NCBI RefSeq assembly: GCF_009932355.1
Contig: NZ_LEKU01000014.1
Coordinates: 1-64,000 of the forward strand
Direction of reading: 5' to 3'
Length of the DNA stretch: 64,000 bases
Source: Riemerella anatipestifer_E
Lineage (GTDB): Bacteria > Bacteroidota > Bacteroidia > Flavobacteriales > Weeksellaceae
Shown here: in pieces, positions 1 to 8,260 of the stretch
Position numbering within the stretch: the first letter of the stretch is position 1
Layout of the letters: every line of letters begins with the position of its first letter
The notes under the pieces: generated by a model
What the model saw: only the letters and a program-made list of their open reading frames with translations
Database searches by the model: none
Told to the model about the DNA's origin: nothing
Position numbers and translations under genes: made by a program

Positions 1-91
1 GCTTTTGAATGGACTTCAAAAAATCGGTAAGTTCTTCACCGCTTTGGAATTGTTTAAAAAAATCGTCGTTTAAAAAATCTGCTTTGTTCAT
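1..91 (-). CDS. IS256-family (mutator) transposase, N-terminal fragment cut by window edge
   Basis: Reverse-strand ATG at 91-89 opens a frame that runs off the window and encodes MNKADFLNDDFFKQFQSGEE followed by LTDFLKSIQK. This resembles, from memory, the N-termini of Bacteroidota IS256/mutator transposases. Only about 30 codons are visible, so no DDE catalytic residue can be checked. The truncation is due to the window edge, not a mutation in the gene. Confidence 0.6.
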   Translation of the reverse strand, partial: MNKADFLNDDFFKQFQSGEELTDFLKSIQK

Positions 92-106
92 CGTGTATAA
101 AAATTT

Positions 107-151
107 AAAGTTAATAAAAAAACTATCGAGGGTTGCAACCCTCGATAGTTT
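107..151 (-). terminator. Perfect palindrome with T-run inside the IS, upstream of the transposase
   Basis: Bases 120-151 form a perfect 32-bp palindrome centred on TTGCAA with arms ending in AAACTATCGAGGG. On the reverse strand it is followed by a run of six or more T, so it fits a rho-independent terminator. It lies between the element's outer end and the transposase start, where it would block transcription entering from flanking DNA. Confidence 0.6.
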
Positions 152-195
152 AAACTTTACACACTTTGTGAGATACTACTAAGAAACAATAATCA

Positions 196-1272
196 TTACT
201 TTAAACTATCCAATGGGCTTTTTATTGTCCGCTGATGTTCAGAAGTAACCTGCGTATAGATTTGAGTAGTCTTGATATTATTATGTCCCAAAAACTCTTG
301 TATATATCTTATATCTGTCCCCATTTCCAAAAGATGAGTAGCATAGCTATGCCTTAAACCGTGTATGCCTACTGTCTTATTTATACCTGCCTTTCTCATC
401 GCAGTCTTAAAAACCGACTGAACCGACCTTACCGAATACATACCGCCATATTGTCCTTCAAATAGATACTTTTTAGGTTTATATTCTCGATAGTAGGCTC
501 TAAGTTCAGGCAAAACACTTTCAGGTAAAGGCACCATACGGTCTTTTTTACCTTTAGCATTCTCAATCCGCACACGCATAGTTTCGCTACATATATCCTC
601 TAGTTTTAAATTAACAATCTCACTCACTCTCAACCCCATACCATAACAAAGCTGTAACATACATCTATGTTTGAGGTTGGTGGTTACTTCAAATATTTTT
701 AAAATTTGTTTTTTATTTAAACTCTTTGGTAGTTGTTTTTTTGTTTTAGGACGAGGAATATCAAAAAACATTTTTTTGCGATGTAAGACTTGCTCAAAGT
801 AAAATTTAATCGCATTGATACGGCTGTTTATTTCCGCCTCCGAAAGTTTTAAATTCTCAAAACAATAAAGAAAATAAGACCTTAAGCGTTCTTCGGACAA
901 TTCATCTACTGGAAAATCTTTTAGAACATAAAGCAGTTGGGCAAACTCTACGGCATAAGTTCTAAGCGTATTTCGACTGTATCCTTTTAGTTTTAAATGC
1001 TCCTGAAAACGCTCAAAAGCAGGGCGATTAACCGCTTTTATTTTTGAAAATACCATTTTGCCAACCAATGGCTCTTCTGTAATACTAAAAAGGGTTCTAT
1101 AATGTCTATTGTTAGGTACATACCAACTTTTTTGACTAGCCGACCAACGGGCAGTGGTATGTTCTTTAAGAAGGTCTATAAGCTCCTTCTGATACGGAAA
1201 AGAAATCCATATCACATTTTTCTCACGGTGTTCCCCAACTTTCGTTTGATATAAAGAGCTATTCCACTGCAT
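196..1272 (-). CDS. Tyrosine recombinase (XerC/D- or IntI-like) with extra N-terminal domain
   Basis: Site-specific DNA recombinase of 358 aa. Residues about 1-75 form an extra small N-terminal domain containing RWSASQKSWYVPN; a SAM-like core-binding domain follows (about 85-170), then the catalytic domain. Visible catalytic motifs are GLRVSEI (first Arg), HGLRHSYATHLL (HxxR), LGHNNIKTTQIYTQV (His and the nucleophilic Tyr). The C-terminus ends IKSPLDSLK, similar to the RSPLD tail of integron integrases, but the IntI-specific insertion before HxLRH is absent. An IS end lies just downstream. It could be a stand-alone XerC/D paralogue, a mobile-element integrase, or the integrase for the palindrome-bounded cassettes at 7.5-11.4 kb; the last is inference. 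Confidence 0.9.
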   Translation of the reverse strand: MQWNSSLYQTKVGEHREKNVIWISFPYQKELIDLLKEHTTARWSASQKSWYVPNNRHYRTLFSITEEPLVGKMVFSKIKAVNRPAFERFQEHLKLKGYSRNTLRTYAVEFAQLLYVLKDFPVDELSEERLRSYFLYCFENLKLSEAEINSRINAIKFYFEQVLHRKKMFFDIPRPKTKKQLPKSLNKKQILKIFEVTTNLKHRCMLQLCYGMGLRVSEIVNLKLEDICSETMRVRIENAKGKKDRMVPLPESVLPELRAYYREYKPKKYLFEGQYGGMYSVRSVQSVFKTAMRKAGINKTVGIHGLRHSYATHLLEMGTDIRYIQEFLGHNNIKTTQIYTQVTSEHQRTIKSPLDSLK

Positions 1273-1312
1273 ATCTGATTTTATTTAGTTCAAATACAAT
1301 GTTTTAAAATTT

Positions 1313-1660
1313 TTATTTTAGACGACCTTCCCTCCAAAAATAATACTGAAATTTAGAGTTTATATTGACTTTATTCCTTTTATTTATCCAAGTATATTTT
1401 AGAAAAACTTTAGTCGTAAGAAATTCGCTTAATTGCTTAGAGTCAATTTCAGAGTATTCATCATCAATACAATTCCAACAATCTGTTTCAACATTTTTAG
1501 CCAATTGTTTATAGTATTCAATCTCTTTTTTTGTCAAATTAGGAAATCTAGATTGTAGTTTTTCTGAAATATCTCCACCCCAATTTTTACCAAACTCCAA
1601 TGTCAAACTTAGAGCGTAATTCTCAATCTTATTTTTATTTCTATAAAACCAATCAATCAT
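1313..1660 (-). CDS. Hypothetical protein, 115 aa
   Basis: Small soluble, charged and aromatic-rich protein without signal peptide or membrane segment. The C-terminus (WINKRNKVNINSKFQYYFW) resembles a family of short flavobacterial hypothetical proteins ending in a similar Asn/Tyr/Trp pattern; no function is known to me. It lies 40 bp upstream of the recombinase in the same orientation and may be an accessory cassette-type gene, but no palindrome is seen beside it. Confidence 0.65.
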   Translation of the reverse strand: MIDWFYRNKNKIENYALSLTLEFGKNWGGDISEKLQSRFPNLTKKEIEYYKQLAKNVETDCWNCIDDEYSEIDSKQLSEFLTTKVFLKYTWINKRNKVNINSKFQYYFWREGRLK

Positions 1661-1733
1661 ATCTAATTACTTCCAATAAAACATATCCCTCCAAAACTAA
1701 TTAATTTGATTTTCAATCAACCAGCTCCTAACC

Positions 1734-1937
1734 TTATTCTTCTACCCTATCCAAAATTTCTCTTGCTCGGTCAGCCATACTTTCATCTACTACAAGGATA
1801 TAGTTTTGGTTTACAGGCATTACAGCTACATTATTAACATACTCATTTTTGATATAGCTTTCTATACCTTCAGACGAAAGTTTAGACTTCATAATCTCTA
1901 CTTCGTATAGAAATCCTGATTCAAATATTTTTACCAT
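1734..1937 (-). CDS. DUF2007-family small protein
   Basis: A 67-aa protein starting MVKIFESGFLYEVEIMKSKL. It fits the DUF2007 ('putative prokaryotic signal transducing protein') pattern: an N-terminal beta strand, a helix, ExxGI, then a ...YILVVDESMADRAREIL ferredoxin-like C-half. The frame extends 7 codons upstream, but the Met at 1937 begins the conserved domain and is preferred. Role unknown. It reads away from gcdH across a short AT-rich divergent region. Confidence 0.75.
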   Translation of the reverse strand: MVKIFESGFLYEVEIMKSKLSSEGIESYIKNEYVNNVAVMPVNQNYILVVDESMADRAREILDRVEE

Positions 1938-2012
1938 AACCAAATTTATTTTATTCAAATATAATAATTTTAACTATATTAGTAGCGTTTAAATCAACCT
2001 TATCACATTAGT

Positions 2013-3194
2013 ATGAGTTATTATCCACTTAGTAGTATCCCAGACTATTATATGCTAGATAGCCTTCTTACCGAAGAGCATAAATTGGTTAGAGATTCTG
2101 TGAGACAATGGGTGCAAAGTTCTGTAATTCCTCAGATAGATAACGCCGTACAAACACACAAAGAAATCCCCAACCTAATGCAACAATTGGGCAAAATAGG
2201 AGCTCTAGGAGCCTATATCCCAAAAGAGTATGGCGGTGCTGGGCTAGACCAAATTTCCTACGGCATCATTATGCAAGAATTAGAAAGAGGAGATTCTGCA
2301 GTGCGTTCTGCGGCTTCGGTACAATCATCTTTAGTAATGTATCCCATTTTTGAATTTGGAACAGAAGAACAAAAAAGAAAATTCCTACCTTTACTCGGAG
2401 CGGGTGAAATTACAGGAGCTTTCGGACTTACCGAACCCAACCACGGCTCTAATCCGTCTGATATGGAAACTCACATTAAAGATATGGGCGATTATTTTCT
2501 GCTTAATGGAGCTAAAATGTGGATTACCAATGCTCCTACTTGCGACATCGCTATTGTTTGGGCTAAAGATGAAACCAATACCATTAGAGGGATAATCATA
2601 GAAAGAGGAATGGAAGGTTTCACTACTCCAGAAACACTCAATAAATGGAGCCTAAGAGCATCTAGAACGGGAGAATTGGTGTTCCAAAATGTAAAAATCC
2701 CTAAAGAAAATCTCCTACCGAATGTAAAAGGAATTAAAGGTCCATTGTCCTGTCTTAACTCTGCTAGATATGGGATTTCTTGGGGTGTTATAGGTGCTGC
2801 TATAGATTGCTATTGCACCGCAGTACAATACGCTAAAGAGCGTACCCAATTTGGTAAACCTATTGGTAGCTTTCAGCTTCAACAAAAGAAATTAGCCGAG
2901 TTTCTCACAGAAATTACTAAAGCTCAACTTCTTTCATGGCGTTTAGGTCTGCTTAAAAATGAAAACAAAGCTACTCCAGCACAAATTTCTATGGCTAAAA
3001 GAAATAATGTAAAAATGGCATTAGACATTGCTAGGGAAAGCAGACAAATACTAGGTGCTATGGGGATTATGGGAGACTTCCCTATGATGCGACACGCTGC
3101 CAATCTAGAATCTGTAATTACTTACGAAGGCACTCACGATATTCATCTTTTAATAACAGGTATGGATATCACGGGTATTAATGCTTTCTCATAA
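2013..3194 (+). CDS. gcdH: Glutaryl-CoA dehydrogenase-type acyl-CoA dehydrogenase
   Basis: FAD-dependent acyl-CoA dehydrogenase of 393 aa, expected to convert glutaryl-CoA to crotonyl-CoA in lysine/tryptophan breakdown. The C-terminal block TYEGTHDIHLLITGMDITG matches the glutaryl-CoA dehydrogenase subfamily, with catalytic base Glu372 in YEGTHDIH. SARYGISWGVIGAA and ERTQFGKPIGSFQLQQKKLA are further family blocks, and FGLTEPNHGSNPSDM is the flavin-binding strand. It precedes a 91-aa membrane protein and the scoAB CoA-transferase genes, consistent with a catabolic operon. Substrate is inferred from family motifs; a relaxed short-chain specificity is possible. Confidence 0.9.
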   Translation: MSYYPLSSIPDYYMLDSLLTEEHKLVRDSVRQWVQSSVIPQIDNAVQTHKEIPNLMQQLGKIGALGAYIPKEYGGAGLDQISYGIIMQELERGDSAVRSAASVQSSLVMYPIFEFGTEEQKRKFLPLLGAGEITGAFGLTEPNHGSNPSDMETHIKDMGDYFLLNGAKMWITNAPTCDIAIVWAKDETNTIRGIIIERGMEGFTTPETLNKWSLRASRTGELVFQNVKIPKENLLPNVKGIKGPLSCLNSARYGISWGVIGAAIDCYCTAVQYAKERTQFGKPIGSFQLQQKKLAEFLTEITKAQLLSWRLGLLKNENKATPAQISMAKRNNVKMALDIARESRQILGAMGIMGDFPMMRHAANLESVITYEGTHDIHLLITGMDITGINAFS

Positions 3195-3223
3195 AAATTA
3201 ACTATAAAAACGAAATTGAAACT

Positions 3224-3499
3224 ATGAACGAAAAAGACAAACGATTCATCACTTTATGGCAAAACTTACGACAAAGTAGACTCAAATTTTCGGTAAGACA
3301 AGGCGTAGTAATCGCTTTTATGTTTATACTTATTGCTGCTCCTATCAATTATTTCATTACTCAACCTGATGATTTTAAAGCCTTTTTAGGAAAAAATGGG
3401 ATTATTTGGTTGGTGGCTTCGGCTATTCTTAGCCTGTACTACTACTTTGTGGGCTTTAATAAGTATGAAAAAAGGTATAAAAGTTTAATAAACCAATAG
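3224..3499 (+). CDS. Small membrane protein, 91 aa
   Basis: Two predicted transmembrane helices (about residues 27-47 and 60-78) joined by a short loop, with charged N- and C-termini. It is 29 bp after gcdH and 15 bp before scoA on the same strand, so probably co-transcribed. I do not recognise the family; the position within a catabolic operon does not by itself give a function. Confidence 0.8.
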   Translation: MNEKDKRFITLWQNLRQSRLKFSVRQGVVIAFMFILIAAPINYFITQPDDFKAFLGKNGIIWLVASAILSLYYYFVGFNKYEKRYKSLINQ

Positions 3500-3514
3500 A
3501 ATTAAATCTGAACA

Positions 3515-4222
3515 ATGATAGATAAAACTGTTAAAAATGTGCAAGAAGCCTGTGAAGGCATCAAAGACGGAATGACCATTATGCTTGGTGGATTTGGGCT
3601 ATGTGGAATCCCGGAGAATAGCATTGCCGAGCTGGTAAGAAAAAATGTAAAAAACCTTACTTGTATTTCTAATAATGCAGGTGTTGATGATTTTGGGCTA
3701 GGACTTCTACTTCAAAAAAAGCAAATTAAAAAAATGATTTCGTCCTATGTGGGAGAAAATGCCGAATTTGAAAGACAACTACTGAGCGGAGAGTTAGAAG
3801 TAGAGCTTATCCCACAAGGAACTCTAGCAACTAGATGTTTGGCTGCGGGGTATGGTATGCCTGCTTTTTTCACACCTGCTGGCGTAGGGACAGAAGTTGC
3901 TGAGGGTAAGGAGGTCAGAAACTTTAATGGTAAAGATTATCTTTTAGAATATGCTTTTGATGCTGATTTTGCCATCGTTAAAGCTTGGAAAGGCGACACA
4001 GCCGGGAATTTAATCTATCGTTCCACAGCCAGAAACTTTAATCCACCAATGGCAATGGCAGGTAAAATTACTATTGCAGAGGTAGAAGAGCTTGTACCTG
4101 CAGGAACATTAGACCCTGACCAAATACATACTCCCGGAATTTATGTACACCGTATTTTCCAAGGAGAAAACTACGAGAAGAGAATAGAGCAAAGAACCGT
4201 AAGAAAATCCAATCAAGACTAA
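3515..4222 (+). CDS. scoA: 3-oxoacid CoA-transferase subunit A
   Basis: Alpha subunit (235 aa) of succinyl-CoA:3-ketoacid CoA-transferase, which moves CoA from succinyl-CoA to acetoacetate. The N-terminal block GGFGLCGIPE (residues 25-34) is characteristic, followed by CISNNAGVDDFGLGLLL and the TPAGVGTEVAEGKE segment. The length is normal. The beta-subunit gene follows 8 bp downstream, and the pair would form the active complex in the cytoplasm. Placed after gcdH, it fits a route that ends in acetoacetyl-CoA and acetyl-CoA. Confidence 0.95.
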   Translation: MIDKTVKNVQEACEGIKDGMTIMLGGFGLCGIPENSIAELVRKNVKNLTCISNNAGVDDFGLGLLLQKKQIKKMISSYVGENAEFERQLLSGELEVELIPQGTLATRCLAAGYGMPAFFTPAGVGTEVAEGKEVRNFNGKDYLLEYAFDADFAIVKAWKGDTAGNLIYRSTARNFNPPMAMAGKITIAEVEELVPAGTLDPDQIHTPGIYVHRIFQGENYEKRIEQRTVRKSNQD

Positions 4223-4230
4223 ACTCAATT

Positions 4231-4893
4231 ATGGCTTTAACAAAAGAACAAATAGCACAAAGAATTGCTAAAGAAATAAAAAACAATTCCTATGTTAACC
4301 TAGGCATAGGTATCCCTACCCTAGTTGCCAACTACATTCCAAAGGGCATAAATGTTGTATTGCAATCCGAAAATGGGTTACTCGGAATGGGACCTTTTCC
4401 AGAAGAAGGTAAAGAAGATGCGGATTTAATAAACGCAGGTAAGCAAACCATCACTACTTTACCTGGTTCAGTAGTTTTTGATTCAGCAATGAGTTTCGGT
4501 ATGATTAGAGCTCAAAAAGTAGATTTAACCATACTGGGAGCGATGGAAGTTTCCGAAAATGGAGACATCGCTAACTGGAAAATACCAGGTAAAATGGTAA
4601 AAGGTATGGGAGGTGCAATGGATTTAGTTGCTTCCGCAAAGAATATTATTGTAGCAATGCAGCAAGTGAATAAACATGGTGAATCTAAGCTTCTCCAAAA
4701 CTGTAGCTTACCTCTTACAGGAGTTAAATGTATCAAAAAAATAGTTACAGAGCTTGGCGTTTACGAAATAGTGCCCGAAGGAGGCTTTAAATTATTAGAA
4801 AAAGCTCCCAATGTAAGCCTAGACGATATTAAAAAGGCAACAGCTGGGAAACTCATTATAGAAGGAGAAATCCCAGAAATAGTTTTAGACTAA
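4231..4893 (+). CDS. scoB: 3-oxoacid CoA-transferase subunit B
   Basis: Beta subunit (220 aa) carrying the active-site glutamate: Glu47 in SENGLLGMGPFP, the residue that forms the CoA-thioester intermediate in this family. YVNLGIGIPTLVANYIP at the N-terminus is the usual beta-subunit signature. The gene starts 8 bp after scoA and ends 14 bp before ppc, so gcdH, the membrane protein, scoA, scoB and ppc could be one transcript. Confident by motif, length and partner gene. Confidence 0.95.
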   Translation: MALTKEQIAQRIAKEIKNNSYVNLGIGIPTLVANYIPKGINVVLQSENGLLGMGPFPEEGKEDADLINAGKQTITTLPGSVVFDSAMSFGMIRAQKVDLTILGAMEVSENGDIANWKIPGKMVKGMGGAMDLVASAKNIIVAMQQVNKHGESKLLQNCSLPLTGVKCIKKIVTELGVYEIVPEGGFKLLEKAPNVSLDDIKKATAGKLIIEGEIPEIVLD

Positions 4894-4907
4894 AACAAAT
4901 ATATATT

Positions 4908-7463
4908 ATGGAGGATAGAAAAACAAAACTAGAGCGTTTTGAAGAAAGTGTGTTATCTAAATATCAGATTTACAACAGTATTTTTATGACATTACCTTTC
5001 AGTGGTGTGTCTAATGTGGGGAGATTTTTGCCTCTGTTTGGCGAAGAATGTAAAAAAGGCTATCAAGATAATAAAACACCTACCGAAATCGTAGAAGAGT
5101 TTTTCAAAAAATACGCTCCACAATCCTCCGAAAAAGAAACTAACGACCTTCTGTTTAGGTTTATACAATATATTGAAAGGCAAGTAGTTTTGTTTGATGC
5201 CATAGAAGATGCCGCTTTCTCCACAGTAAATAATATGGACGGACTGGGCAGTATTCGAAATATGAAAGAGAAAGCCGAAGCTCGTAACAAAGTGACTGAA
5301 CTTAAAGCTACTCTACAAAAACTTAAAGTAAGACCTGTACTTACGGCTCACCCAACTCAATTCTATCCAGACTCTGTATTGGTTATCATTAACGATTTAA
5401 CCCAAGCGATTAAAGATAATGATTTAACCACCATCAAAAAACTTCTAGCACAACTAGGGAAAACACCTTTTTATAAAAAGGAAAAACCAAGTCCGCTAGA
5501 TGAAGCTATTGGACTTATTTGGTATTTAGAAAATGTGTTCTATCATTCTATGGGGAATATTTACAGCTATCTTAAAAAACATATTTTAAAAGATGAAGCT
5601 CTTAAAAACTCCGTGGTAGAGCTAGGTTTTTGGCCTGGAGGCGATAGAGATGGCAACCCTTTCGTAAAACCAGAAACCACTCTAAAAGTAGCGGAAAGAC
5701 TCAAAAAAAGTATTCTTAAAAATTACTATAAAGACGTCAGAATTCTAAAAAGAAGACTCACTTTTAAAGGAGTGGAACATTTGGTGAAAAACCTAGAAGA
5801 GCAACTCTATAAAGCAGCGTTTTTAGAAGAAGAAAACACTCTAACGCTTCAAGAATTTAGGCAAACTTTAGAGGAAATAAGAGCCATTTTAATCTCAGAA
5901 CATCAATCTCTATTTGTAGATGAATTAGATGCTTTACTCTATAAAATTGATATTTTTGGATTCTATTTTGCAAGCCTAGACATTAGACAAGATTCTAGAA
6001 TCCACCGAAGTGTGATAGAAGATATTGCAAAATCGACCTCTGGAAAAATTATTCCTGAGAACTATTCAAGTCTTTCCTACGAAGAACAAATCCAAGCCCT
6101 ATCACAGGCAAATGGCGTCTTAGACTTAACCTCATTTAACCAAGAAATTACTAAAGATACCTTAGGTTCTATCCTAATGATGATGGCTATCCAAAAAGAA
6201 AATGGAGAAAAAGGTTGCAACAGATACATCATTAGTAATAATCAAAACGCAGCTAATGTACTAGAGGTATATACCTTACTGAAGCTTTGTGGTTGGCAAA
6301 ACCCTACCGTAGATATTGTACCACTTTTTGAGACTATAGATGATTTGGACAATGCCGAAGAGGTAATGACAACGCTTTACCAAAATAAAGATTACAGAGA
6401 ACATCTTAAATCTAGAGGCTATCAACAAACCATTATGCTCGGTTTTTCTGACGGAACTAAAGACGGTGGCTATCTAAAAGCCAATTGGAGCATCTATACC
6501 GCTAAAGAAAGACTTACCAAAATCTCTAGAGAACACGGTATAGAAGTTCTGTTTTTTGATGGGCGTGGTGGACCTCCAGCTAGAGGTGGTGGCAAATCTC
6601 ACCAGTTCTATGCTTCTTTTGGTAAAGATATAGAATCTGATGCTATACAGATTACAATACAAGGACAAACCATTAGCTCTAACTTTGGGACTTTAGACTC
6701 TTCTCAGTACAACTTAGAACAGCTTATTAGTGCTGGTGTTAATAATAAAATTTTCACTAGCGAACAAGCTAATATTTCGTCCGAAGAGAAAGAAATTTTA
6801 CAAGATTTAGCAGACATTAGCTATCAAAAATATACGGAGTTTAAAAATCATCCTAAGTTTATTCCGTACCTCGAAAAGATGAGTACGCTAAAGTATTATG
6901 CTAAAGCCAATATAGGCAGCAGACCTTCTAAGAGAGGTAATTCGGATACGCTCAACTTTAGCGATTTAAGAGCCATTCCGTTTGTGGGTAGTTGGAGCCA
7001 ACTAAAACAAAATGTACCTGGTTTTTATGGTGTGGGCACAGCTTTAGCTCATTATGATGCTAATGGAAACTTTGAAAAACTAAAGGCACTATACAAAAAA
7101 TCTCTATTTTTCAGAACTTTACTAGAAAATAGTATGATGAGTCTTACCAAATCTTTCTTTAAACTCACAGAGTATATGAAAGACGATGTGGAATTTGGTG
7201 CTTTTTGGCAAGAAATTTATCAAGAATATCAACTTTCTAAAGAAATGCTCCTAAAACTTACCGAGTTTAAAAGCCTCATGGAAGACCACCCAGCTGGTAA
7301 AGCCTCTATACAAATAAGAGAAGAAATGGTTCTGCCTCTACTCACCATACAACAATATGCTCTAAAAAAAGTACAAGACAGAAGTCCCCTTTCCGAGGTT
7401 TATGAAAATATGGTGGTAAGATCTCTATTTGGAAACATTAATGCGAGTAGAAATTCTGCGTAG
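4908..7463 (+). CDS. ppc: Phosphoenolpyruvate carboxylase
   Basis: Anaplerotic enzyme converting PEP and bicarbonate to oxaloacetate; 851 aa, slightly short for the family. Motifs present: LTAHPTQ with catalytic His148, FWPGGDRDGNPFV, MLGFSDGTKDGGY, FFDGRGGPPARGGGKSH with Arg553 of the glycine-rich loop, and GSRPSKRG near residue 670. The family C-terminus usually ends QNTG or RNTG; here it ends NASRNSA, a small deviation at a position that helps form the active site. Last gene of the catabolic block; the accessory island begins about 45 bp later. Confidence 0.96.
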   Translation: MEDRKTKLERFEESVLSKYQIYNSIFMTLPFSGVSNVGRFLPLFGEECKKGYQDNKTPTEIVEEFFKKYAPQSSEKETNDLLFRFIQYIERQVVLFDAIEDAAFSTVNNMDGLGSIRNMKEKAEARNKVTELKATLQKLKVRPVLTAHPTQFYPDSVLVIINDLTQAIKDNDLTTIKKLLAQLGKTPFYKKEKPSPLDEAIGLIWYLENVFYHSMGNIYSYLKKHILKDEALKNSVVELGFWPGGDRDGNPFVKPETTLKVAERLKKSILKNYYKDVRILKRRLTFKGVEHLVKNLEEQLYKAAFLEEENTLTLQEFRQTLEEIRAILISEHQSLFVDELDALLYKIDIFGFYFASLDIRQDSRIHRSVIEDIAKSTSGKIIPENYSSLSYEEQIQALSQANGVLDLTSFNQEITKDTLGSILMMMAIQKENGEKGCNRYIISNNQNAANVLEVYTLLKLCGWQNPTVDIVPLFETIDDLDNAEEVMTTLYQNKDYREHLKSRGYQQTIMLGFSDGTKDGGYLKANWSIYTAKERLTKISREHGIEVLFFDGRGGPPARGGGKSHQFYASFGKDIESDAIQITIQGQTISSNFGTLDSSQYNLEQLISAGVNNKIFTSEQANISSEEKEILQDLADISYQKYTEFKNHPKFIPYLEKMSTLKYYAKANIGSRPSKRGNSDTLNFSDLRAIPFVGSWSQLKQNVPGFYGVGTALAHYDANGNFEKLKALYKKSLFFRTLLENSMMSLTKSFFKLTEYMKDDVEFGAFWQEIYQEYQLSKEMLLKLTEFKSLMEDHPAGKASIQIREEMVLPLLTIQQYALKKVQDRSPLSEVYENMVVRSLFGNINASRNSA

Positions 7464-7507
7464 ATATAGTTGTTACCTGTGATGTTAAAACTAAATTACA
7501 TAAAAAT

Positions 7508-7723
7508 ATGAATAGCGTAAGGATAGGAAATCTAAAGATTACTAAAAAAGGAATAATAATTATTTGCTTATTTTCATTTCTATATGGAACTTTATTGGGT
7601 ATTATAATATTTTGGAATTATAAGAAGTATCATGTATCATTAAACATCATAATGATTGTCTTTTCTTCAATTCTGTGGAAACAATTTAAAAAACAAATTA
7701 AAAATGAAATAATAACTTTATAA
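7508..7723 (+). CDS. Small hypothetical membrane protein, 71 aa
   Basis: Two hydrophobic helices (about residues 15-36 and 44-60) with Lys-rich ends. It is the first gene of the accessory island after ppc and is visibly more AT-rich than ppc. No family recognised. The 181 bp after its stop carry a cassette-like repeat fragment and a right-hand palindrome arm rather than a gene. Confidence 0.6.
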   Translation: MNSVRIGNLKITKKGIIIICLFSFLYGTLLGIIIFWNYKKYHVSLNIIMIVFSSILWKQFKKQIKNEIITL

Positions 7724-7737
7724 GACAGCTATTTAGA

Positions 7738-7768
7738 TTAATTTAGTTTCATTGAAAAAGCATCTGCT
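7738..7768 (+). repeat. Copy 1 of a 31-bp repeat shared with 9842-9872
   Basis: TTAATTTAGT-TT-CATTGAAAAAGCAT-C-TGCT matches the copy just upstream of the 217-aa gene at 28 of 31 positions. Here no gene follows it; instead an attC-like right arm appears 45 bp later. I read it as the 5' flank of a cassette whose gene body has been lost. Confidence 0.6.
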
Positions 7769-7812
7769 TCTGTTGGACTGAATTGAACTTAAGGTTCATT
7801 TCAGTTCCGCCC

Positions 7813-7842
7813 TTCGCAAATACTTGACCGTTTCTGTGCAAT
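7813..7842 (+). repeat. attC-like right arm (orphan)
   Basis: TCGCAAATACTTGACCGTTT followed by CTGTGCAAT closely parallels the right arm at 9229-9256 (shared TCGCAAATACT, CCGTT and CAAT). No clear left arm precedes it, so it looks like the remnant of a recombination site. The lipoprotein gene at 7905 follows directly. Confidence 0.55.
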
Positions 7843-7904
7843 TTTCTGAAAAATATAGTACCAGAAAGACAAATCTAGTTTATATAAATTAAAAAATATA
7901 ATTT

Positions 7905-8258
7905 ATGAGAACAAAAATATTTCTCTTGATTTTTGGATTTTCATTTTTTTTAAATTCATGTAATTATCGAACAAAAAGCAATATTAGATTTGAAAAGAAT
8001 ACAGGAATTAAGTTTCCAGATTCTGTCAAAGTAATTCAGGATAGATTTGAAGATGCAGGTCCTGACTACGTCTTGTATTACGAGTTTATAACAAATGAAG
8101 AGGACTGTCTGAAGATTTTGCAAAGTCTTGAAACTTCTAGAGAATGGAAAAAAATTCAAGACAATCTCACATTTTCAAAAACAGTTGATGGAATTATTTA
8201 TAGTATCCAAATTTTAGTTGATAAAAAGACAATTATCTATATTGAAGAACTAATATAA
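7905..8258 (+). CDS. Hypothetical lipoprotein, 117 aa
   Basis: The N-terminus has a type II signal peptide: basic start, hydrophobic stretch ending FFLNSC, with the lipid-attachment Cys at residue 19. The mature part is a small mixed alpha/beta protein without a motif I recognise. It is bounded by an orphan right arm upstream and a large multi-hairpin region starting 2 bp after its stop, which is the layout expected of a single-gene cassette. Confidence 0.7.
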   Translation: MRTKIFLLIFGFSFFLNSCNYRTKSNIRFEKNTGIKFPDSVKVIQDRFEDAGPDYVLYYEFITNEEDCLKILQSLETSREWKKIQDNLTFSKTVDGIIYSIQILVDKKTIIYIEELI

Positions 8259-8260
8259 AA

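Larger units (their letters stand above)
1..178 (-). mobile_element. Partial insertion sequence end (probably IS256 family)
   Basis: The left edge holds the 5' end of a transposase reading leftwards, then a perfect palindrome, then a likely terminal repeat around 150-178 (reverse strand reads AGTATCTCACAAAGTGTG). The element ends about 20 bp from the stop codon of the neighbouring recombinase. The family is assigned from the transposase N-terminus only. The exact boundary and target duplication cannot be set because the other end lies outside the window. Confidence 0.6.
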
